A stretch of DNA of 64,000 bases. It comes from Phellopilus nigrolimitatus (lineage: Eukaryota > Basidiomycota > Agaricomycetes > Hymenochaetales > Hymenochaetaceae). The position numbers and the translations under genes are program-made. Of the stretch, positions 19,992 through 29,800 are shown in pieces. Each line of letters begins with the position of its first letter. Position 1 is the first letter of the stretch. Location of the stretch: assembly GCA_021029095.1 (NCBI GenBank), contig JAJOHG010000013.1, positions 1 to 64,000 of the forward strand, in the 5' to 3' direction. Below the pieces are notes generated by a model. That model had not been told where the DNA came from and did no database searches. It worked only from the letters and a program-made list of their open reading frames with translations.

Positions 19992-20882
19992 ACTGGCGAG
20001 CCCTCATCATCTTCTGGAACAAGCTTCTTGGCTGTTTTGTGAGATGGCGTGTCTTCATCGCTGTCACTACTGTCGCTGTTCATTGACTTTACTGGAGCTT
20101 TGACCTGAATTGCATGCAAATATTATCCAGCACATTTCCATATAAATGAAGCTTACATTCTGCTTTGCAAGCTTTCGACACTTGACTTTGTTTTTGAAAA
20201 AGTTGACATCTTCAGCTCCCATGAAGAAATGGGATCACTGTTCATGTGAATCGGGGGTTTCGGCGCTGACTGATAGATTGTCCGCAGCAGTTCGGGTTTG
20301 ATGGACACACTTGAGAGATTCATTGCTATTCATGGCCATGAGGACCAAGAAATCCATTTCAGGCTCATTTTTGACCTTGAAGGTGCACACTGGGCAGGCA
20401 CTGTGGAGTTTGGTTAGTAGTGTACTGCTGTACAAAATATGGTCGAGTTTTTGGTCAATTCAATCTAGAATCTCTAGATAGACATCAAATGCATGCATTT
20501 GATGTCTTCTTTTCGCATCCTTCCCTTGTACGCAACCTGCTTCAATGAGCTTGCAGTTTAATAGGAAGTTAGATTCAACTCACATTTGCAAATCACAAAT
20601 CCCTCGTACGAATGCCTGGATGGACAGGCTAGGGCAACGGTTACTCAGTGTTCGGAATATTTCTAGCATGGTTATGCTTATCGCGCTTGTTGGGTGAAGA
20701 GGTGCCGTGCAGATGAATCCATGTCTTGCCATTACAGTTGTTAGGCCATATGTCTCGCTAATGGGGAAGACGACTTGACGCCGTTCAAACAGTTCAGTGA
20801 CCATGATTGGCGCATGCATGGGCACCTTTGTGTTGGTGCCCGCAAGTGGAGATGACAGCGGATGCAGAGCTGATGGTGAATG
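19992..20882 (-). pseudogene. KDZ transposase, N-terminal and central part of split pseudogene
   Basis: On the minus strand in order: LFERRQVVFP, LTTVMARHGFICTAPLHPT, RCPSLSIQAFVRGICDL (about 20830-20583), then ACPVCTFKVKNEPEMDF and AMNSNESLKCV (about 20400-20300), then GAEDVNFFKNKVK, an intron (about 20158-20104), and VKAPVKSMNSDSSDSDEDTP down to EGSPV at 19992. The H..P.RPT / SIQA..K..CD / CP.C.yKl..EP / MD.N.SLKR blocks are those of KDZ transposases. A TGA stop near 20232 shows decay. The 5' end is cut by the CACTG element at 20883. The frame resumes at 14166. Confidence 0.75.
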
Positions 20883-21252
20883 CACTGCGGGCATCGACTT
20901 AGAATCCCCCCACAGTGAGTTGAATAGTTGTTTTATTTTATTGTGGTTTTCTCCATGCAATATAGCTTAACACTTTTGGACACTTTTATCCAAATCACTT
21001 TTTAACTTTGTTATGCCCTTCTCCAGACAGTATATTTTAACTTTCTTTTTGCCTTTGTCCATACATGAAAGGCTTAACAAAGGGGTGCTTTGACAAAAAC
21101 ATGCCTTTGTTAAGCCTTTCATGTATGGACAAAGGCAAAAAGAAAGTTAAAATATACTGTCTGGAGAAGGGCATAACAAAGTTAAAAAGTGATTTGGATA
21201 AAAGTGTCCAAAAGTGTTAAACCATAATGTGTGGAGAAAGCCACAATTAAAA
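20883..21252. mobile_element. Palindromic element with CACTG ends, copy 2 (right end lost)
   Basis: It begins CACTGCGGGCATCGACTT. The arms pair around a centre near 21090, with AAGGCTTAACAAAGG as the innermost shared motif. The right arm stops after CCACAATTAA at about 21252, so about 45 bp including the right terminus are missing. It interrupts the KDZ pseudogene at its 5' side. Confidence 0.8.
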
Positions 21253-22075
21253 CATGAATTTATATGTGGGGTGCCCACATATTAGGGGGGGAGCGAAGCG
21301 CGTGTGACTAAGGCTTATTCTGAGCTCTTTCATTTTAGCTTTCTATTACCGTTGATTTTATATTTTATTGGATTTTCATCTCCGTGGTGCTGCCGAAGAC
21401 AATGAAATAATTTCCAAGTATATTGCGTAACTCGTAGTAAATGCTCGAGTGCGCATACATGCTATATATCACTACGAAAGCTGTTTGAACTCTGACTACA
21501 CCAAACACAATCAAAATAAACCTCACTACATCAAGCTCACATAAGCCATATAGTCTCAACATATTTTCAGTGTGATGTAACTGAAAGTAATAGTAAAAAA
21601 AGTTCACTAGTAATGTCAGCTTTTGTATGCTTCAATGTGCCCAAGACGTGGCCGGACTCCAGAGCAAGTTCTCACATAACATACAGTCCCAGGTCACGTG
21701 ATGTGCTTTAGGGAGGCCGGTAAGTCCAATTTTTTTCTCACTAGATCTTATTTAATTTTGTAAGCAGAGTTCAAAAATTATTTACTAAAGATCAAGAGTG
21801 GAAGTGTGGAAGGAGGAAAGGAAGAGGAGAGAGAAAGCAAGCATACATGATACATGCAGTGGTCGGCAGCATCATAATCAGTTCTCACATGGGAGGGGCT
21901 CATGCGGCTGGTCACGTGGTAGGTTTTTGGGAACCCTATCGTTGTGATTCGCTCCCCAAATATTTTATATAATATTTTTGGTAAGAGAAAGTGCAGGATT
22001 TGTTTGCCGGCCTCAGGAGTACTTTTTTTTTCACGGAGGAGGATGGAGGGAAGAAAGAGAGCAGGCATACGGTCC
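21253..22075. other. AT-rich transposon-remnant zone, no gene
   Basis: No conserved coding sequence is seen. Two short blocks resemble each other (AGGAGGAAAGGAAGAGG near 21812 and GGAGGATGGAGGGAAG near 22037), and GGTCACGTG occurs twice (about 21692 and 21912). Nothing allows a firm assignment. Confidence 0.3.
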
Positions 22076-22136
22076 TCAGAAACCCACGGGTGCGGGTCAA
22101 GCGGGTCAACGGTTAGTTCACGGGTTTTTGCAGCAT
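22076..22136. repeat. hAT-like subterminal repeat left of the reductase fragment
   Basis: The stretch CCTCAGAAACCCACGGGTGC... matches 15786-15819 joined to 16523-16545, i.e. the host site of CACTG copy 1 in the first hAT-like element. It shows that the sequence left of the reductase fragment belongs to the same repeat family. Confidence 0.65.
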
Positions 22137-22190
22137 AAGCCAAATGCGTCAGTCCGAATTGTAACAGTAAAATAAGAGCATGGTTAAACC

Positions 22191-23250
22191 GGAAAACATG
22201 TACACCAGTCCTGCCAGATGAACACGCTGGCGGTCAGGATGAAGCGCTGCCCGCCTGCCGCAGGCACCTCGAGCGCACGCACGTGGCCGAGCGAGACGTC
22301 GTGCACGTTGACCCACAAGACCTGTACCTTTGCAAGCTCCTCCGGCGTCTTCTTCTGCATCAGGATTGCCTCGTAGAAGAGTGCGACACTGCTGTTGAGT
22401 GCGGCGGGCAAGGCGACTTCATGCAGGATTGGGCCAAAAAGCACCCCTTTGTTAAGCCTTTCATGTGTGGACAAAGGCAAAAAGAAAGTTAAAATATACT
22501 GTGTGGAGAAAGGCTTAAGGAAGTTAAAAATCAATCTGGATAAAAGTGTCCAAAAGTGTTAAAGTATAATGTGTGGAGAAAGCCACAATTAAATAAAACA
22601 TCTAATTGACTCACCATGGGGGGATTCTAAGTGGATGCCCGCAGTGACGTGGCTGCATGCTCGTCAGCGTTCGGCCAGACGGGGATCTCACGAGGCGGAC
22701 ACACCCTTCTCGGCGAGCGCCTTCGACGCACGGTACTTGGCGGACTGCGACGTGGCATGGCCCCGCTCACGCACCTCGGCGGCGCTCTCCTCGTTCCACG
22801 TGCGCTCGTAGAGCTCCCCGTGGTCCGATGAGCCCGCGACGGCTGCATCCGAGGACAGCACTGCGATGCGCTGCAGCTGTGGGCCGCTGCCGTACGTGGG
22901 AGGTACGGGTCAGTTGGGGACGAAAGGACAAGCGGAAGGAGCGGGGGTGTGCTTACGCGTGCTTCAGCGCGGACTCGAGGATGCCAACTGTACCCTTCAC
23001 TGCGGGCCCAATGAGCTCGTTTGGGTCGTCCGCGCTAAAGTGGAATGGCAACGCGGTGTGCGCGATCGCGTCGACACCCTGCACGGCCGCGTCGAATGCG
23101 CCTGGCTGCATGATGTCCGGCACCTCCACAATCTCAAGCTTGTCCGCGTACGCCTTGAAGAGGCTGCGGACGTGCGCGGCCTTGCTCTCCGCGCGCACAC
23201 TGTACCCACGCTCGAGGAGGTCCTGCACGAGCCACAGCGCGATGAAAACC
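22191..23250 (-). pseudogene. NAD(P)-dependent reductase/epimerase pseudogene split by a transposon fragment
   Basis: The minus-strand pieces resemble the dihydroflavonol-reductase/GRE2-like short-chain family, which reduces aldehydes or ketones with NADPH. Exon 1 (about 23250-22968) has FIALWLVQDLLERGYSVRAE and AFDAAVQGVDAIAHTALP. After a GTAAGC..CAG intron, exon 2 has IAVLSSDAAVAG and the catalytic-type motif YRASKALAEK. A third part (22440-22191) has GPILHEVALPAALN and HVRALEVPAAGGQRF. A CACTG half-element (22438-22646) sits between parts two and three, and about 25 expected residues are gone there. The N-terminal glycine-rich NAD loop is also absent, cut at a hAT-like end. Confidence 0.6.
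22438..22646. mobile_element. Palindromic element with CACTG ends, copy 3 (right half only)
   Basis: It carries the right arm from GCACCCCTTTGTTAAGCC to the terminus ATGCCCGCAGTG at 22646. The left half is missing. It separates two parts of the reductase pseudogene, so the loss of the left half and of reductase sequence may be one deletion. Confidence 0.75.
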
Positions 23251-23382
23251 TGTGAACTACCCGCGGGTATTGAAAATTTACAAATTCTCGACCCGGACCC
23301 GTGACAACCCGTTTCCCACAGATCTGTAGTCCGGGTTTGGTCACGGGTCTCCACGAGTTTTAAGGACTCGTGGTGAGCTCTA
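23251..23382. mobile_element. hAT-like right end relic
   Basis: This block matches 19859-19991 closely, including TCGACCC(A/G)GACCCGTGAC and GGACTCGTGGT, but its terminus reads GGTGAGCTCTA instead of GGTATGCCCTA. No left terminus with the same ending was found in the window. Confidence 0.65.
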
Positions 23383-23405
23383 ATTCTGAGTGGATGCCCG
23401 CAGTG
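23383..23405. repeat. Terminal relic of the CACTG family
   Basis: ATTCTGAGTGGATGCCCGCA followed by GTG is the right terminus of the CACTG palindromic family without the rest of the element. It abuts the hAT-like end at 23382, suggesting the hAT-like element went into a CACTG element. Confidence 0.6.
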
Positions 23406-23927
23406 GTAGCCAGTAGTCCGGAACGTGCTCCAGATCCCTGTGACCTGCTCGAGTTTTTTTTCTAAAGCTCAGATATATTGCCAGTATTCTGGGTAGTATA
23501 GGCTGACACGCCGTATTCAACCACCTTAGGTGGTGTTATCGACCGCGTGACACCGTCTAACTAGTTACGTTTATGTGTAAGCCGCAGGTGACTACCTACC
23601 TACCTACCTACCTTTCTATCCGAATTAAGAAGTAGTGCTGGTTCTAGAGTAATAAACTACATTGCATTTCTAAGCAACCTACTGTAGAAGAAAAATACAC
23701 TCCACCTACAATTTCTCAACCAGCTGTAAACCTTAGTCCAATTATGGTTTTAGGGGGCACCGTAGACTTTCTACACCACCTGTATTTTGCCACAGCCACC
23801 ACCGACGGAACAAATTCTGTGTGCGGCTGCTGGCGACCACGCCCTTCATATTTCAAGCTCTATCGTAGGCGGTATATGCAATAATAGCTGCATCCTGCCA
23901 TTTTGTTTAGATAAGTAATAAAAATTT
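23406..23927. other. Intergenic boundary between transposon block and gene block
   Basis: No gene is seen. A short (CTAC)n microsatellite lies at about 23591-23614. The region includes the 3' flank of the minus-strand gene ending at 23928. Confidence 0.4.
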
Positions 23928-25651
23928 CTATTTGCGCATCAAACGCTCGTGGATCTCAGCACCCTTAAGCCGTGCGTGAAGGTAATTGAGTCGCTGTCGA
24001 TATCGCTCCATAACTTCTGCTCTCCCCTGACATATGTCATCCATCTCTGTCTCTACATTAGGCCCGGGATGATCGAATCGACGAATTGTAGTACTTCGAG
24101 ATAGTGCAGGTGCACAACCAGTAACATCACGTGAGACGAATCCTAATGACCTCTGACTTGCCAAAGACATCGAGTCCAGTATGGGAGGAGAACTGACTGT
24201 CTGATTTGCACCAATCGTTGCCACCTTATGATTGCTGTATACTTCCGAAGAGAATGGGAGTTGTTCTGGAACAAGAGTCCAGGTAGATTCCAACATTTCG
24301 CTATGCCCACGAAGCAGCGCGTTGGTACCGTAATCCCGATGTCGTGTCGGGATTGAAAGTTCTAATCCATTGAAAGCATCAAGCAATCTCCGCTCTTCTG
24401 CTTCAGTGAACTGGATTTCAGCACGAATGTCTGCGACTGATCGTAGGCGATCTTCATTGCTTTTCGAAGGGACCGCGTGAGAAGCTAGGTGTCTAGCGGT
24501 AAAAGATGATGGAGGAGGCTCTATCCCACGAAGACTCCTGGCAGCCCGCGATGAACCTCCAACGTCGGAAGTGGTAACAGAGCTCCTTCTCGAACGTTTT
24601 GATGAGATCGATCGGAGATCTGGAGCGTTCTGTCGAGAATGCTGTGTCTTTAGAGAGCTACCAGAAGCCTGTCGTTCGAGGTTGCGTGAAGTTGCGATGG
24701 AAGGCCCAGACATTGATGTGCGAGATGAGGACGACATTACGGATATTTCGTCTTGATCTTCAGTTGAGCGTTTCCGCGCCGTTCGGCCCGTTGCTCGGCG
24801 GAACAATTTCGACATCGATGATCCCGTCGAAGTTTGAATCCTCAGAGAAGGCGAGCGAGTAGAGTTCATGGCCGAAGAATCAATTCGAGAAACGGCCAGA
24901 GTTCCTTTACGTTGTTGTGAGTAAACAGAACTGCATTCGAATCTGACACAACTTACGTCGAGAGTCGCTCGTTCCAGCAGCTTTCACAACCGGAGACTCT
25001 GTGGGTATTGTAGAGACAGACGCGAAGCGCTCGAAGAGATTCTGTCGAAGGACACGATATTCGTCGTCGCTATTGGTAATAAAAACCAAGTTTGAGCCAC
25101 AAAAAAGTAGAAACTGTATAACGACAATGCCTCACTTCAAAAGACCTTCCGCATTCGCTGTCGCGAGTTCATTTAATCGCTGGGCTAGTGTCATCCTAAG
25201 CGTCGTAGATTCAGCTATACATGAATGAGCTGGTTCTGAGACGCGTTCGAAAGCACACATACGTGATAGCATCCGTGGAAGATCGGTACTCGTCGCATTT
25301 GGTCGAATGACGCTGCGATGACTGGGAAAGTTGACTCCCGTCACTATCCTTATAGAGATTGATTGAGGTCGTCCGGATTTGCGGCGACTCGCCAGCAGCC
25401 GCAAGTGTCGGCGCATACTCTGCTACATTCTGCTGCGAAGATTTTTTACCGCGACGCATCAAGCCCTTTCCATACTAGAAGGAAGGTGGTTCAGTCATGG
25501 ACAGTAGAAGCTTCGATATGTAACTTACGAATCGAGAGCGGATGAGTTGGGCGACAGATTGGTCTGAGGGGTTCGTAGACGGCGAGGTGACCATGCCGTC
25601 GTTTATGGATAATGGCGATGGCTCAACTCTTCGAGAAGGGAAAAAGCCCAT
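23928..25651 (-). CDS. Uncharacterised Ser-rich protein, spliced
   Basis: I chose the ATG at 25651 (MGFFPSRRVEPSP), which joins through at least four GT..AG introns (about 25528-25475, 25262-25220, 25139-25074 and 24956-24901) into the long last exon ending with TAG at 23928. The middle exons encode the well-formed helical segment LAQRLNELATANAEGLL joined to DDEYRVLRQNLFERFAS. The last exon is rich in Ser/Arg with phosphorylation-like patches, followed by EIQFTEAEERRLLDAFNGLE and a C-terminal helix rich in Arg/Glu (YRQRLNYLHARLKGAE), possibly coiled coil. No catalytic motif, signal peptide or membrane segment is visible. The protein is probably about 520-560 residues. I do not recognise the family. 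Confidence 0.6.
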
Positions 25652-25891
25652 CTCTGCATGCCGGCGAGAGTAGCAATGACAGATGACTAGTCACAAGGAT
25701 ATGAAAAGGCTCGGTTGCATAGTGAACGAGTATAGTATGTACACTGTTACTACAGCACTATATTTATTTGCCCCCCAAAAGGGACAAGAAATCCCGTGCC
25801 GTTCGCACGGAAAACACCAGCTTTATTTCCTCCTTTGGCAAGACACGACGCGGGGCAAACGCGTCGTCCGACTCTCCTCCAAATTGCAACA

Positions 25892-26581
25892 ATGGCATCT
25901 TTGATCGGCGGCATAGACAAAACCTTGGAAGTACTCTCTCATTCTGGTGACGTGGGTACTCCAAAGAGACCTAAGGCAAGCAAGGAAGGCTTTTTACTAC
26001 GAGAAGAAGGCCGAAGTATGTTTCCTGTATCCCGAATGCAGAAAATCATCAAAGCCGATAGAGTGCGTGTATCTTCAAATCGTTACATGGACGTGGAGCT
26101 ACTACAGTGCGTAGGAGTTGCCGATTGTTGCGAAAGAAGCCGTATTCGCCATCTCCATTGCAACCGTAAGCTTTTGAGCCTCTGGAGTTGTTCTAGGGAC
26201 AGACATGTTATTCAGGAGGAATTCATCAAGCGAATAACATCAGCCTCACAGAAGCAAGCTGAAAGAGATAAAAGAACAACGGTCCAAAAAAGACATGTTG
26301 GTGAGTCACTAGTGAAGTTAATCATGGTTCGGTTTGTCTCATGATTGCGATCAGCTGTCGTCGTCAAACGAGCTGATGAATTCTTTTTCCTGGAAGGTAA
26401 GAATGAAGGAATAAGTGCGTAAAACATTTTCGCTGAGTAAATGTCAGACGTCTTGATGTGGGAACAAGAGGAGCCAGTCTCGCGACTTCGAAAGAAAGCT
26501 GGAGGGTCAGTAGGAAATACATCTAAAGGAGAATTCGTGAGTAGTAGTCAAAAGTTCTCCGATCGAAATGAGATAAAGTAG
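25892..26581 (+). CDS. Histone-fold protein, DNA polymerase epsilon subunit C / Dpb3-POLE4-like
   Basis: The ATG at 25892 starts MASLIGGIDKTLEVLSHSG. Splicing out short introns (about 26066-26115, 26167-26216, 26300-26354, 26397-26447) gives FPVSRMQKIIKADRELPIVA, then EAVFAISIATEEFIKRIT, KRTTVQKRHVAVVVKRADEF and FFLEDVL. This is the three-helix histone fold of the NF-YC/H2A-like class found in Dpb3, POLE4 and CHRAC-15, which pair with a Dpb4-type partner and bind DNA at replication forks or in chromatin remodelling complexes. An N-terminal extension of about 45 residues and a Glu/Arg-rich tail flank it. The end at TAG 26579-26581 is by readthrough after the last sure exon. POLE4/Dpb3 versus CHRAC-type cannot be settled here. 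Confidence 0.7.
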
Positions 26582-26826
26582 ATTTTATATTAATCTCACA
26601 CGAATATGTGGCCATGATGCCGATTGGGACAAGCAAGAGTTTGTATGAACTATGACATACCCGTGGTTTTGCAGTACTGTCTCCGCATATAATACGGGCC
26701 GAAAGTGGCTCGGTCTTGAAGTTACTTCTTACGTAACCGCACATCTGTGTTGTATGGCTCACAGTCAAGGTCTGCCTCCAGCTAATCATCTTCTCATACT
26801 GGTACTACGAGCTATACGAGTTCGCG

Positions 26827-29800
26827 ATGGCGAGCAACAGGAAAATGTGGAATGGCGCAGATGGGCATATTACACCGATTTCCGACATCAACCACGCAAA
26901 CGGGATCGCGAATGTGAACGGGAACGCGAGCTCATTCCGCCAAACTCAACAGCTCTTAGGCGTTTATCCGTTCGCATCTGCAACCCCTTCGACGCACGGT
27001 ATGTTGTTCTTGAACATCGTACGAACGTATTACACGTTCTAACGTCGTTTTTACGCGCCTACAGTGGCTCGTCATCTGAGCAATTTAAGCATCAGTGCTA
27101 CTCCGCCATCGTATATACAAGCTTCGCATTATACATCATCTGGGAACTATGGAAATACGCCGCTGTTCTACGCTGAGACTTCGCAACTCTCAGCATTGAG
27201 CGCATCCCAGTTAAGCTCAGAAAGGGCATACTGGAACACGTCTCGAAATGACGCGGTCCGGATGCTGGGTGATCAGACAGCAGTCAAGTAAGTGTGCTCT
27301 TTTGCTCTTTCTCTCTCTCCTACTGATCTAGAAAATGCGCGTATAGCTACTATTCATCACTACCGTCACATTGGCATCCAGCGCCTGCTCCGTCCTCGTA
27401 TCAACTCTCTCCGTTCGCACAATCTGTGATGCACCATGCGGCACCGCATAACGCATACCCGACACCTCCACCTGGTAGCATCCCGTTCTCGTCTTCTTCA
27501 TCTTCGCTTGCAAACGCTCTGGGCACGCCAACAAGCGGAGAGGATAAGCATGTACAAAAGAAGCGAGAGACACATCGCAGCCCGAATGACTCGACAGAGT
27601 TCTTCAACAATTTCCTGGAGGAGAAGGTGAAGGAGCTTCCGAAGGCTCAACAACCTCGTAACATGGGGTTAAAATCATCTCCCCCATCGACACCGAGGAT
27701 AAATCAGTCGAGCCCAGACCCATTGCACATAGGAAGCCCAGCATCGAGTCCACTCACACCGCTCACCACGTCACAGGTAACGCCGAAAAAGCGTAAACTC
27801 GTCGAGGTTGTTATCGAGACTCCAAGCAAACGGCCTTCCGCCTCGTCTAAAATGCTAAGCCTTCGACCATCATCGCCTCACACTCCTCAGACTTCTACTT
27901 CTTCGACGGTGATCAAAGCAGACGACACACGCACGCCAACGCACACCCCAAGAATGCAGGTATATGTTGAAGTGACACCTCCTCCTAAAACTTGGACCAC
28001 TCCGTCGCATTTCCAACTACAGAGGTCGTTGGGAAGCTCAGACCTTGGTGGATATGGCTCGGAAGATGAGGACGACTATGCAAGACGTAGAGAGACGATG
28101 ATGAATAGCATTCGATCGACAGGGAAAAAAACAGGCGACAGGGATGATAGAGGTGTGTACAATTAATGTTTGTGGATGGATGTGTTATTACTAAACGCGG
28201 CTCTCTAGCTCCACTTGAGAAATTTCTAAATCTGCTTGACGATATTTTTGAAGCCGAGGACAACATATCTGCTGATGCTGATTTGTCTTCTTTACCTCTG
28301 GCCTTTTTTTCGCAACTTAGCTTAGACCCTGCCAGACCACTTTTGCATCCGACGTTAATTGCTAAACTTACCAAATCAATAAGCAAGGTCGCTCGCCCCA
28401 CGAAGCGTGTTCGCCTTGCATCCGTCCAGTGGGATAGTAATGTTCCAGGTACACCTCGTCGAGCTGGTGGCATGGTCGAGGTCGAAAGCCAGACTCTCCT
28501 GCGGGTGTTGAAACTTCTGGAAAGAAGCGTTCGGATAGGCGAGGATCTTGATCCTTTTGGCTACCTCATCGCAAAAAGAGGGGGGAATGCGAGCGACAGT
28601 GCTCCTTCTCACATGTCACCGACAAAGGCAGGGAAGGCTAGGATGGGAAAAAAGAGAATGGATGTGTCTGAGAGCGAGAAGACATCAAAATCTCCCGCCG
28701 ACAACGGCAATGCCCAAGAAGGTTCTAAGATGGATCTGGATGATGAATTCTTGGATCTGACGGATGATGAATTGGAGAATCTCGAACAAATTCTCGAGAC
28801 GGCGCGAGATAGCATTATAGCGGCTGATTGCTGCATTGCGCTGCTCACGTCTGACAGGCTTCCCAAACAGGTATGAGTAATTTTATGATACGAAAAATGT
28901 GAACACTTAAAATTTTATCGACGTGGACGCAGCTTTATTCTGAAGAGCTCATTACGTCATGTTTGGCCACGATAAAAAACCAGCTTACGAGAATCATCTA
29001 TCCTTTCATTGAAGGTCCTGCATCGGACGCTCGAGAGTATTCACCTATACTTCAATACATTACGAACCGTATGCCCAAAGGTTCTCGGCTTCTAGGCACC
29101 ACGGGCCATCGTCGCCTTATTACAGAAACCTTCCAAGCTCTTGCTTCTGTTTTACCACGGATCAATAACCTTGTTTGTGCTGACATGCTTGCCATGTCCG
29201 ACTCGATCATCATCCAGGTGGTCTATATCGCTATCGGGCCTTTTTTTGTTGTCGAAAATGGCGGAGAAAGTGACAATAAAGGGAAGAAGGATCCCGCTAT
29301 CCTAGTCATAACGGATACTCTAGGAAGTAGTGGAATGCGAGGACTCCGCCTAGAGGCACTTTCACTCGTCCGAAGCGTTAGTCGTTTCTGCAGAGATGTC
29401 TCGTGACTCGTGCTGATATTTAGCTTCCGTGTCCCAAAGATCTTTGCGAATCACGAAGACCAACGTTCTTGGATCATCGAAGAAATCCTCTCATCGCTGA
29501 TAAAGCTTTCTGATTCGAAGCAAAAGGCAGGTCAATTTCGGTGAGATTGATTTCTCGTGTATGAAATGGAAGACGACTTACCATCTGTGGAAGTCTCCGG
29601 GACGGTCGTTCCATTCGTACAGTGTCCGCTTTACTGCTTCAACTTGTTCAAACCTCTGCGCACAATGTCCGCGTAGAGGCTCGTCGAGTAGCGAAGGCTC
29701 GCCAACAGCACTTCGCATTGAAGCGCCAAGATAGTATAACAGGTGATACCCGAGGACCTTTCCTCGACGAAAAGGATCTTGAAGTGCGTCCGTAACCTTA

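Noticed and set aside
16100..21250. CRISPR-like or satellite arrays suggested by repeated AAGGCTTAACAAAGG blocks
   Set aside because: The blocks are arms of palindromic elements, not evenly spaced repeats with unique spacers, and the sequence is eukaryotic.
23591..23614. Telomere-like or regulatory repeat (CTAC)n
   Set aside because: A short simple microsatellite; it does not match the TTAGGG telomere unit.
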